A stretch of 64,000 bases of DNA from Mycobacterium sp. E2733 (GTDB lineage: Bacteria; Actinomycetota; Actinomycetes; Mycobacteriales; Mycobacteriaceae): contig NZ_LZJZ01000083.1 in assembly GCF_001667585.1 (NCBI RefSeq), positions 248,001 through 312,000 of the forward strand, written 5' to 3'. Position numbers and translations under genes: made by a program. The stretch's first letter is position 1, and each line of letters opens with the position of its first letter. Of this stretch, positions 54,165 through 61,720 are shown one piece after another. The notes beneath the pieces were generated by a model. The model was not told where the DNA came from and did no database searches. It worked only from the letters and a program-made list of their open reading frames with translations.

Positions 54165-54986
54165 ATGAGTCAATCCATTTCGGGAAAGGTGGCCCTGATC
54201 ACCGGCGCCGCGCGGGGACAGGGCCGGGCGCACGCCGTGCGCCTGGCCGCCGAAGGCGCCGACATCATCGCGGTCGACATCGCCGGGCAGCTGCCGCCGA
54301 GCGTTCCCTATGACTCGGCGACACCCGAGGACCTGGCCGAGACGGCACGACTGGTGAGCGCCAACGACAAACGGGTCATCACCGCAGCCGTCGACATCCG
54401 TGACCTCGACGCACTCAAGGGTGCGGTCGACCGGGCGGTGGCCGAACTCGGCCGCCTCGACATCATCGTCGCCAACGCCGGGATCTGCAGTCCCGCTCCC
54501 TGGGATCAGATCACTGCGGAAGCGTTCCGGGACACCATCGACACGAACGTGACCGGCACCTGGAACACGGTGATGGCCGGCGCTCAGCACATCATCGACG
54601 GCGGCCGCGGCGGGTCGATCATCCTCATCGGGTCGGCCGCCGGCATCAACATGCAGTCGTTCATGATCCACTACACGGCGAGCAAGCACGCGGTCGTCGG
54701 GATGGCCCGCGCGTTCGCCGCCGAGCTCGGCCGGCACAACATCCGCGTCAACAGCCTCAACCCCGGAGCGGTGTCCACACCGATGGGTACCGGACGCATG
54801 CGCGAAGCGCTGCACGCCGCCGCTGACACCTACCCGCATTTGCGGGGCCTGCACAAGCCGCTGCTGCCCGAGGGGATCGCCCAGCCGGAGGACATCGCCG
54901 ACGCCGTCGCCTGGCTTGCCTCCGACCAGTCCCGGCTGGTCACCGCGACCCAGCTCTCGGTCGATATCGGCGTCGGGTATGTCTGA
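54165..54986 (+). CDS. Mycofactocin-coupled SDR family oxidoreductase
   Basis: The 273-residue protein starts SGKVALITGAARGQGRAHAV. It contains ATPEDLAETARLV, ANAGI, the catalytic serine in ILIGSAAG and YTASK. These features, in particular GAARGQGR-HAVRLA-EGADIIAVDI and the ATPEDLAET segment, mark the mycofactocin-coupled SDR subfamily, whose members hold NAD non-exchangeably. It probably oxidises an alcohol intermediate and passes electrons to mycofactocin; no mycofactocin genes are in the window. The start follows a purine-rich stretch, GAGAGGAGCCGAAAGAAG. Confidence 0.87.
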   Translation: MSQSISGKVALITGAARGQGRAHAVRLAAEGADIIAVDIAGQLPPSVPYDSATPEDLAETARLVSANDKRVITAAVDIRDLDALKGAVDRAVAELGRLDIIVANAGICSPAPWDQITAEAFRDTIDTNVTGTWNTVMAGAQHIIDGGRGGSIILIGSAAGINMQSFMIHYTASKHAVVGMARAFAAELGRHNIRVNSLNPGAVSTPMGTGRMREALHAAADTYPHLRGLHKPLLPEGIAQPEDIADAVAWLASDQSRLVTATQLSVDIGVGYV

Positions 54987-55148
54987 TCCCCGCGCGGGTC
55001 GGTCCCGGCCGCGGTCTCGGCGCTTCCACCAGGCAGAATGATGGTGCCCTCGTCGCCGTGCTCGGACCCAGGTTTCTCTCCTGGCGCCCGGTTGCGCCAA
55101 CGGCTAGGCGGGGGAATACCTCGGGGGGCAAGGACGTTGCAGGTGGGC

Positions 55149-55165
55149 ATACCCCAGCGGGGTAT
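55149..55165. promoter_or_regulatory. CsoR/RicR-type copper operator
   Basis: ATACCCC and GGGGTAT surround AGC in a perfect 17-bp palindrome that contains TACCC-N5-GGGTA, the motif known for mycobacterial copper repressors. It lies just before the RBS of the metallochaperone gene, so a bound repressor would block the operon until copper is present. Confidence 0.75.
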
Positions 55166-55179
55166 CAGGAAGGGAGATC

Positions 55180-55392
55180 ATGACCACGAGCGAATACCGG
55201 GTCGACGGGATGAGCTGTGGCCACTGCGAGGCGGCCGTCAAGGATGAGGTCGGCCGCCTCCCGGGCGTGGAGCGGGTGGACGTCAGCGCCGACACGGGCA
55301 GGCTGGTGGTCACGAGTTCCGTCCCCATCGACGCGGCCACCATCCTCGGCGCGGTGGACGAGGCCGGCTACGAGGCCGTCCTGGTGGCATGA
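55180..55392 (+). CDS. CopZ-like heavy-metal-associated domain protein
   Basis: The 70-residue HMA-domain protein has the metal motif GMSCGHC (Cys13, Cys16) and the ferredoxin-like fold pattern ending in GYEAVLV. It would carry Cu(I) to the ATPase encoded next. RBS AGGAAGGGAG precedes the ATG. Its stop overlaps the ATPase start (ATGA). Confidence 0.92.
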   Translation: MTTSEYRVDGMSCGHCEAAVKDEVGRLPGVERVDVSADTGRLVVTSSVPIDAATILGAVDEAGYEAVLVA

Positions 55393-57638
55393 GCGCGGCC
55401 CCGGTGAGCCATATCGAGCTGAACATCGCGGGGATGACGTGCGCGTCCTGCGCCGCCCGGGTCGAGAAGAAGCTGAACCGGCTCGACGGCGTAGCCGCCA
55501 CCGTCAACTACGCCACCGAAAAGGCCGCGCTCACGGTCCCCGCGGGGTACGACCCCCGGTTGCTGATCGCCGCCGTCGAGCAGGCCGGCTACACCGCCGC
55601 CCTGCCGCCTAGTCGGGAGAAGCCGGCCCTTGAGGCGGCTGAGCCGGGTGATGGCCACGAGCTGAGCGCGCTGCGCACCCGCCTCATCACCGCGGCCGTG
55701 CTCGCCGGCCCGGTCATCGCCATGGCGATGGTTCCTGCGTTGCAGTTCCGCTATTGGCAATGGGCGTCGCTGGTCCTGGCCGCACCGGTGGTCGTGTGGG
55801 CCGGCCGCCCCATCCACGCCGCCGCCTGGGCGAACCTCAAGCACGGCGCGGCCACCATGGACACCCTCGTCTCGATGGGCACCCTGGCGGCGTTCGTGTG
55901 GTCGCTGTATGCGCTGTTCGTCGGTACGGCCGGCGAACCGGGGATGCGCGGCGGCTTCGAGCTGACCGTCCACCCGTCCGACGGCGCCGGCAACATCTAC
56001 CTCGAAGTCGCCGCGGGTGTGACCCTGTTCGTGCTGGCCGGGCGGTACTTCGAGAAGCGTTCGAAGCGGACGGCGGGCGCAGCGCTGCGCGCGCTGCTGG
56101 AGCTCGGGGCCAAGGATGTCGCGGTGCTGCGAGACGGTGCCGAGACTCGCATCCCCGTGGACGGCCTGGCCGTCGGTGACTGTTTCGTGGTCCGGCCCGG
56201 AGAGAAGGTCGCCACCGACGGCATCGTGGTATCGGGTTCCTCCGCCGTGGACGCCTCGATGCTCACCGGCGAGTCCGTCCCCGTCGAAGTCGGCGAGGGC
56301 GACGCCGTCACCGGCGCCACCGTCAACGCCGGCGGGCGTCTCGTCGTGCGCGCCACCCGGGTCGGCGACGACACGCAGCTGGCGCACATGGCCAAGCTGG
56401 TCGAGGAGGCCCAATCGGGCAAGGCCGAGGTGCGGCGGCTCGCCGACCGCATCTCCGGCGTGTTCGTCCCCGTCGTGATCGGCATCGCTGTGGTGACCCT
56501 CGGTGCATGGCTCGCGCTCGGGTTTCCGCTCACCGCGGCCCTGACCGCGGCCGTCGCGGTGCTGATCATCGCCTGCCCGTGCGCGCTTGGCCTGGCGACC
56601 CCGACCGCCCTGTTGGTCGGCACCGGCCGCGCGGCTCAGCTGGGCGTGCTGATCAAGGGGCCGGAAGTCCTGGAGTCCACCCGCAACGTCGACACGATCG
56701 TGCTCGACAAGACCGGCACCGTCACCACCGGGAAGATGACCCTCGTCGAGGTGATCAGCGCGCCGGGGACCGACCGCCAAACGCTGCTGCGCTATGCCGG
56801 TGCGCTCGAGGATGCGTCCGAACATCCCATCGCGCAGGCCATCGCGAGGGCCGCCCGAGCCCAGCTGGGCGCCCTACCCGCCGCCGAGCGCTTCGCCAAC
56901 CTGGAAGGCAACGGCGTGCTGGGAGAGGTCGGCGGCCACGCCGTGATCGTTGGGCGGGCGCGTCTGCTGGCCGACCGGGGCCAGCCGCTGGACGCCGCGC
57001 TGTCGGCGGGCAAGGCCCGCGCCGAGGGCGAGGGCAAAACGGCGGTCGCCGTCGGCTGGGGCGGCCGGGCCCGCGGCGTCCTGGTGGTAGCCGACACCGT
57101 CAAACCGACCAGCGCCGAAGCGGTGCGGCAGTTCAAGCGGCTGGGGCTGACTCCGATCCTGCTGACCGGCGACAACGGGACCGTCGCGAATCAGATCGCC
57201 GGCCAGGTGGGTATCACGCAGGTCATCTCCGAAACGCTGCCCGCCGACAAGGTCGCCGCGATCCAGCGGTTGCAGTCCGAAGGCAAGGTCGTCGCGATGG
57301 TCGGTGACGGCGTCAACGACGCCGCTGCCCTGGCCACCGCCGATCTCGGGGTGGCGATGGGCACCGGCACCGACGTCGCGATCGAAGCCGCCGACCTCAC
57401 CGTCACCCGCGGGGACCTGCGCGCCGTCGTCGACGCGATCCGGCTGTCCCGGCGCACGCTGACCACGATCAGGGCCAACCTGGTCTGGGCGTTCGGCTAC
57501 AACATCGCCGCGATCCCCCTCGCCGCGCTCGGCATGCTCAACCCGATGCTCGCGGGCGCCGCGATGGCCTTTTCCAGCGTTTTCGTGGTCGCCAACAGCC
57601 TGCGCCTGCGCGCGTTCACCAGCGTCACGGCCGCCTAG
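55389..57638 (+). CDS. Copper-translocating P1B-type ATPase (CtpA/CtpV-like)
   Basis: The 749-residue enzyme has an N-terminal HMA domain with MTCASC (Cys18, Cys21), the transmembrane ion site Cys396-Pro-Cys398 in [15 protein letters not shown], the phosphorylated Asp440 in [13 protein letters not shown] and [10 protein letters not shown]. The CPC and HP motifs identify a soft-metal pump, most likely exporting Cu(I). Coupling to the chaperone and the TACCC-type operator upstream support a copper-resistance function similar to CtpV, but the exact orthologue among CtpA, CtpB and CtpV is not assigned. Confidence 0.9.
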   Translation: MSAAPVSHIELNIAGMTCASCAARVEKKLNRLDGVAATVNYATEKAALTVPAGYDPRLLIAAVEQAGYTAALPPSREKPALEAAEPGDGHELSALRTRLITAAVLAGPVIAMAMVPALQFRYWQWASLVLAAPVVVWAGRPIHAAAWANLKHGAATMDTLVSMGTLAAFVWSLYALFVGTAGEPGMRGGFELTVHPSDGAGNIYLEVAAGVTLFVLAGRYFEKRSKRTAGAALRALLELGAKDVAVLRDGAETRIPVDGLAVGDCFVVRPGEKVATDGIVVSGSSAVDASMLTGESVPVEVGEGDAVTGATVNAGGRLVVRATRVGDDTQLAHMAKLVEEAQSGKAEVRRLADRISGVFVPVVIGIAVVTLGAWLALGFPLTAALTAAVAVLIIACPCALGLATPTALLVGTGRAAQLGVLIKGPEVLESTRNVDTIVLDKTGTVTTGKMTLVEVISAPGTDRQTLLRYAGALEDASEHPIAQAIARAARAQLGALPAAERFANLEGNGVLGEVGGHAVIVGRARLLADRGQPLDAALSAGKARAEGEGKTAVAVGWGGRARGVLVVADTVKPTSAEAVRQFKRLGLTPILLTGDNGTVANQIAGQVGITQVISETLPADKVAAIQRLQSEGKVVAMVGDGVNDAAALATADLGVAMGTGTDVAIEAADLTVTRGDLRAVVDAIRLSRRTLTTIRANLVWAFGYNIAAIPLAALGMLNPMLAGAAMAFSSVFVVANSLRLRAFTSVTAA

Positions 57639-57771
57639 ATCACCACGCCCACACGCCACGCGGACAGGCGGACGGGTGGGGTGGGTGTGGGATAGTTGTT
57701 GCGACCCCCTGCGTTCGAAAAGACCACGGGTCCGTCCCGCGCAGCGATCGACTCAGCAAAGGCAACGACCG

Positions 57772-59163
57772 TTGGACCAATTCTTCGGACGGCTGTCCCT
57801 GCTGCACGGCTGGTTTCCGCCGACCGTGCAGGGACTGACGCTGCTGGTGCTGATCATCGCGATCCAGTGGCGCGCGGCGCGCTGGCTCAAGCGTGTGCTG
57901 CCGGTGGCCGTGATCGCGGCCGCCGCGGTGACCGCCCTCGCGTATTGGTACATCACGTCGCTCGGCGTGGCCGGGGACCCGGCGCCGGCGACGCTGTGGC
58001 TGTGGATCGCGATGAGCGGCCTGGCCGCCGCGGTCTTCCTGGTGGGCTGGCGGGGCGCCCGCTGGTGGCGTCGCGGGGCGGCCGTGGTGGCCATACCGCT
58101 GTGCGTCTTGTGCGCGGGGATGGCGTTGAACGGCTGGGTGGGCTACTTCCCGACGGCGCTGGCCGCGTGGAACCAACTGACCTCGGTGCCGTTGCCGGAT
58201 CAGATCGACCGGCTGCGGGTCACCGAGATGCAGGTCGCCGGGACCAGGCCGACCAAGGGCGTGGTGGTGCCGGTGGACATCGACGACAACGCCTCCCACT
58301 TTCGCCACCGCCGGGAATTGGTCTATCTGCCGCCCGCATGGTTCAACAGCAATCCGCCGCCCCGGCTGCCGGCGGTCATGATGATCAGCTCGGCATTCAA
58401 CACCCCGGCCGACTGGCTCGGCCCTGGTGGCGCTTTCACCGCCATCGACAACTTCGCCGCCGCGCATCACGGCTTCTCCCCGGTGCTGGTGTTCGTCGAT
58501 CCCACGGGTTCGTTCGACAACGACACCGAGTGCGTCAACGGCCCCCGGGGCAACGCGGCCGATCACCTGTCCAAAGACGTCGTGCCGTTCATGGTGTCGA
58601 ACTTCGGCGTCAGCGCCGACCGGGCCAACTGGGGTGTCGCCGGATGGTCGATGGGCGGTACCTGCGCGGTCGACCTGGCCGTCATGCATCCGGAGCTGTT
58701 CGCCGCGTTCGTGGACATCGCCGGTGACCGCAGCCCGAACGTCGGCCCCAAGGATCAGACGATCGCCAAGCTGTTCGGCGGCGACCACACCGCCTGGGCC
58801 TCGTTCGACCCGCTCACCGTGATCGCGCGGCATGGTCGCTATACCGGCTTGTCGGGCTGGTTCGACGTTCCGGGGTCGTCGGAGCCGCGCAACGTCGCCG
58901 AGGAAGCCAACCCCACCGCGAGCGCTCCCAGCACCGACCCGGCCGCCAATCCGGAAGGCCAGGACGCCGCCGCCAACGCGTTGTGCGCCGCGGCCAGCGC
59001 CAACGGCATTAACTGCGCCGTGGTCAGTCAGCCGGGCAAGCATGACTGGCCGTTTGCAGCCGGAGCGTTTGAGGCGGCGCTGCCGTGGCTGGCCTCGACG
59101 CTGGGGACACCGGCCGCCGAGCCGGTGCAGCTACCCCAACGCGGCGGCGGGCAACCACACTGA
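57772..59163 (+). CDS. Membrane-anchored esterase (mycolyltransferase-like alpha/beta-hydrolase)
   Basis: The 463-residue protein has four N-terminal hydrophobic helices in about the first 120 residues. An extracytoplasmic esterase domain follows, with FVDPTGSFDNDTEC and the nucleophile in GVAGWSMGGT, resembling the esterase D/antigen 85 fold; the likely histidine is in GKHDWPF. TTG at 57772 is preferred: AAAGG lies 9 bp upstream and the protein then begins MDQFFGRLSLLHGW. An in-frame ATG at 57676 would add an unlikely arginine-rich leader. Confidence 0.8.
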   Translation: MDQFFGRLSLLHGWFPPTVQGLTLLVLIIAIQWRAARWLKRVLPVAVIAAAAVTALAYWYITSLGVAGDPAPATLWLWIAMSGLAAAVFLVGWRGARWWRRGAAVVAIPLCVLCAGMALNGWVGYFPTALAAWNQLTSVPLPDQIDRLRVTEMQVAGTRPTKGVVVPVDIDDNASHFRHRRELVYLPPAWFNSNPPPRLPAVMMISSAFNTPADWLGPGGAFTAIDNFAAAHHGFSPVLVFVDPTGSFDNDTECVNGPRGNAADHLSKDVVPFMVSNFGVSADRANWGVAGWSMGGTCAVDLAVMHPELFAAFVDIAGDRSPNVGPKDQTIAKLFGGDHTAWASFDPLTVIARHGRYTGLSGWFDVPGSSEPRNVAEEANPTASAPSTDPAANPEGQDAAANALCAAASANGINCAVVSQPGKHDWPFAAGAFEAALPWLASTLGTPAAEPVQLPQRGGGQPH

Positions 59164-59178
59164 TCACGAAATTCACAG

Positions 59179-59208
59179 CTGACCCTCCCGTAACGCATCC
59201 GACATAAT
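59179..59208 (+). promoter_or_regulatory. Promoter candidate for the deacetylase gene
   Basis: CTGACC (59179-59184) and CATAAT (59203-59208) are separated by 18 bp. Transcription would begin near 59215 and leave a leader of about 155 bases before the chosen ATG. Confidence 0.35.
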
Positions 59209-59369
59209 GTTGCTGGTAGTGGTACGGTTCGCTGCTGATGGCTGGCGATTTTGTGTACGACGGGCGGCCCCTCCGGGGGTCGGCTCGGAGCGCGCCGCGG
59301 CGCAGCCAACACCGCGCCCAGTCCAGGTCGCCCCGTCCGGCGTTTGCTCCAGGCCTTCGCCTGCCCGCG

Positions 59370-60182
59370 ATGAATCGCCGTCAGTTCCTCGGTTCGCTCG
59401 CCGCGTCTGTCGTCGCCGGCGTGGGTGCGGCCCGGCTCATCGTGGACCCGCAGCCGCGAACGTTCGCCCAGGCGCCGGCGCCTTCCGGCGTGGCGACCTC
59501 GGGTCCGACCGCCCCGTCGGCCCTGTTGCCGCCGCCGCCGCCCGGCGCCCGCATCCCGCTGCCCGGCGGGGGTGCGCTGATGAAGATCCCCGGCGAGGGT
59601 GACCTGCTCGCGCTGACCGTCGACGACGGCGTCAACAGCGAGGTGGTGCGCGCGTACACGCAGTTCGCCAAAGACACCGGCGTGCGCCTGACCTACTTCG
59701 TCAACGGCACCTACGACTCCTGGACCGAGAACAAGGAGATGCTGCGGCCATTGGTCGACAGCGGACAGATTCAACTCGGCAACCACACGTGGTCACACCC
59801 GGACCTGACAACGCTGTCCAAAGAGCAAGTCGCGCAACAGCTCAGCCGCAACGACGAATTCCTGAAGAAGACGTACGGCATCGGCGCAAAGCCGTACTGG
59901 CGTCCGCCGTACGCGAAGCGCAACGCCGTCGTAGACGCCGTCGCCGCCGACCTGGGCTACACCGTTCCGACGTTATGGTCGGGGTCGCTGTCGGATTCGA
60001 CGTTGATCACCGAGGAATACATCGTGCAGATGGCCGATCAGTACTTCACGCCGCAGGCCATCGTCATCGGACACCTCAATCACCTGCCCGTGACGCACGT
60101 CTACCCGCAGCTCGTGGACACCATCAGGGATCGCAACCTGCGCACCGTCACGCTCAACGACGTCTTCCTCAAAACGCCTTAG
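59370..60182 (+). CDS. Tat-exported polysaccharide deacetylase
   Basis: The 270-residue protein begins MNRRQFLGSLAASVVAG, a twin-arginine signal, followed by a proline-rich linker. The NodB domain contains motif 1 as TVDDG, motif 2 as NHTWSH with the metal histidines, and motif 3 as RPPYAKRN. The usual TFDDG is TVDDG, with the catalytic and metal aspartates kept. It probably removes acetyl groups from a cell-envelope glycan. A longer frame from the ATG at 59238 is open, but would bury the signal peptide. Confidence 0.87.
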   Translation: MNRRQFLGSLAASVVAGVGAARLIVDPQPRTFAQAPAPSGVATSGPTAPSALLPPPPPGARIPLPGGGALMKIPGEGDLLALTVDDGVNSEVVRAYTQFAKDTGVRLTYFVNGTYDSWTENKEMLRPLVDSGQIQLGNHTWSHPDLTTLSKEQVAQQLSRNDEFLKKTYGIGAKPYWRPPYAKRNAVVDAVAADLGYTVPTLWSGSLSDSTLITEEYIVQMADQYFTPQAIVIGHLNHLPVTHVYPQLVDTIRDRNLRTVTLNDVFLKTP

Positions 60183-60186
60183 CGTT

Positions 60187-61563
60187 TCAGCCCGCGGGCA
60201 GGATGTTCTGGTTGATCCGGAAAACGTTGCCCGGATCGTATTGCGCCTTGACCTCGGTGAGCCGCCGGTAGTTCGGGCCGTAGGTCGCCCGGACCCGCTC
60301 CTGGCCCTCGTCCATCATGAAGTTCACGTAGGCACCGCCGGCCGAATACGGGTGGGTGGCATCCCAGTAGTCAACGGCCCAGCGTTTCAACAACTCCGCG
60401 TTCGCCGGGTCCGGGTCCACGCCCGCGATCACTTGCGAGAAGTTGACGTCCCGGTACGCCCACGCGGTCTCGGATTGGCCGACCTGATGGACCGCACCGT
60501 CGATCGGGTAGAGGTGCATCGTGGAATGCATGGTCGGCAGTTCCTGGGCGAAGCGGCCATGGGCCGCCACCGCGCCGTCGGGCACCGTCCGGAAGAAATC
60601 TCCTCGCCAATACCATTGCAGCCCTTTGGGATACAGGGCGTCGAAGGTGGACTGCAGCGCGGGGAAGGGCGCGGTGCCCAATCCGTCGAAGGCGGGTTCC
60701 ATCTGCCGGACGGGCGCGAACGCTTCCTCGGCGCCGGCGGGATCGCCCGTGTAGCACCAGACGACGGCGCACGCCTTCTGCAGGTGGAATGCCTCGGGGA
60801 ACGGCGCGGCCGGCGGGACGGTCATCGCCGCGAAGAATCCGTACAGGTCCTCGTCCTGAGCGGGCATGAAGTCCCGGTACCACGTGAGGATGTCGGCGGT
60901 GGCCGAGGCGGGCCAGGCGGTGGGGCCGCAGGTCACGGTGTGCACGGGATGCAGCCGGAACGTGAATGACGTTGCCACGCCGAAGTTTCCCCCACCGCCG
61001 CGCAGCGCCCAGAACAGGTCGGAATGCTCGGATTCGGACGCCCGCACCACCCGCCCGTCGGCCAGCACCAGCTCGGCCTCCAGCAGGTTGTCGATGGTCA
61101 GGCCGTACTTGCGCGACAGGTAGCCGTGGCCGCCGCCCAGGGTCAGGCCGCCGACTCCGGTGGAGGAGATGATGCCCGATGGCGCCGCCAAACCGTATGC
61201 GTGCGTCGCGCCGTCCACGTGTGCCCACGTCGCCCCGCCTTCGACCCGGGCGGTGCGGCCGTCGGCGTCCACGTCGATCCGGTTCATCGGCGACAGGTCG
61301 ATGACCAGACCGCCCTCGATGGTGCCGAAGCCGGGGCCGTTGTGACCGCCGCCGCGCACGGCAACGACGAGGTTGCGGTCACGCGCGAATTCCAGGGCGG
61401 CCGCGATATCCGCGGCCGAACCGCAGCGGGCGATTACCGCGGGCCGCTTGTCGATCATGCCGTTGTGAACGGCCCGCGCCTCCTCGTATCGCGGGTCGTC
61501 GGGCAGGATCACCTGCGAGCCGAGCCTGGCGCGTAATTCATCGGTCGCGGTTGTGAGGCTCAT
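60187..61563 (-). CDS. Berberine-bridge-enzyme-like FAD-linked oxidoreductase
   Basis: The 458-residue flavoprotein has a PCMH-type FAD domain containing VVAVRGGGHNGPGFG, where His74 is the expected covalent FAD site, GVGGLTLGGGHGYLSRKYGL, and a C-terminal BBE domain ending GNVFRINQNI. The second (cysteinyl) FAD link of sugar oxidases is not evident. AAGGAGGTG 8 bp upstream supports the ATG at 61563. It is divergent from the ATP-binding regulator at 61721, with a clear palindrome between. Confidence 0.88.
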   Translation of the reverse strand: MSLTTATDELRARLGSQVILPDDPRYEEARAVHNGMIDKRPAVIARCGSAADIAAALEFARDRNLVVAVRGGGHNGPGFGTIEGGLVIDLSPMNRIDVDADGRTARVEGGATWAHVDGATHAYGLAAPSGIISSTGVGGLTLGGGHGYLSRKYGLTIDNLLEAELVLADGRVVRASESEHSDLFWALRGGGGNFGVATSFTFRLHPVHTVTCGPTAWPASATADILTWYRDFMPAQDEDLYGFFAAMTVPPAAPFPEAFHLQKACAVVWCYTGDPAGAEEAFAPVRQMEPAFDGLGTAPFPALQSTFDALYPKGLQWYWRGDFFRTVPDGAVAAHGRFAQELPTMHSTMHLYPIDGAVHQVGQSETAWAYRDVNFSQVIAGVDPDPANAELLKRWAVDYWDATHPYSAGGAYVNFMMDEGQERVRATYGPNYRRLTEVKAQYDPGNVFRINQNILPAG

Positions 61564-61665
61564 GGCCCGCACCTCCTTGTTTGCTCGCAGGTCCTGATGC
61601 GACGACGTTACGAGGCCGGTGAACCGCGCGTCATGACCACAACCGAGCATTTCCGAGGCATTCCA

Positions 61666-61687
61666 CGATAGTCACTTCTGACTATCG
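61666..61687. promoter_or_regulatory. Operator candidate between the BBE oxidoreductase and regulator genes
   Basis: CGATAGTCA (61666-61674) and TGACTATCG (61679-61687) are perfect 9-bp inverted arms separated by cttc. The element lies 34 bp upstream of the regulator ATG and 103 bp upstream of the oxidoreductase ATG. Confidence 0.55.
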
Positions 61688-61720
61688 ACCGACCAACACC
61701 GGCACGGCTACCTTGTTTGC

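Noticed and set aside
55040-55148. A second copper box (ATACCTCGGGGG) upstream of the CsoR/RicR-type site
   Set aside because: It lacks the second arm of the palindrome and is probably chance similarity in GC-rich DNA.
59238-59369. 44-residue N-terminal extension of the polysaccharide deacetylase
   Set aside because: It is arginine-rich, would place the Tat signal internally, and has no RBS; the ATG at 59370 starts directly at the signal peptide.
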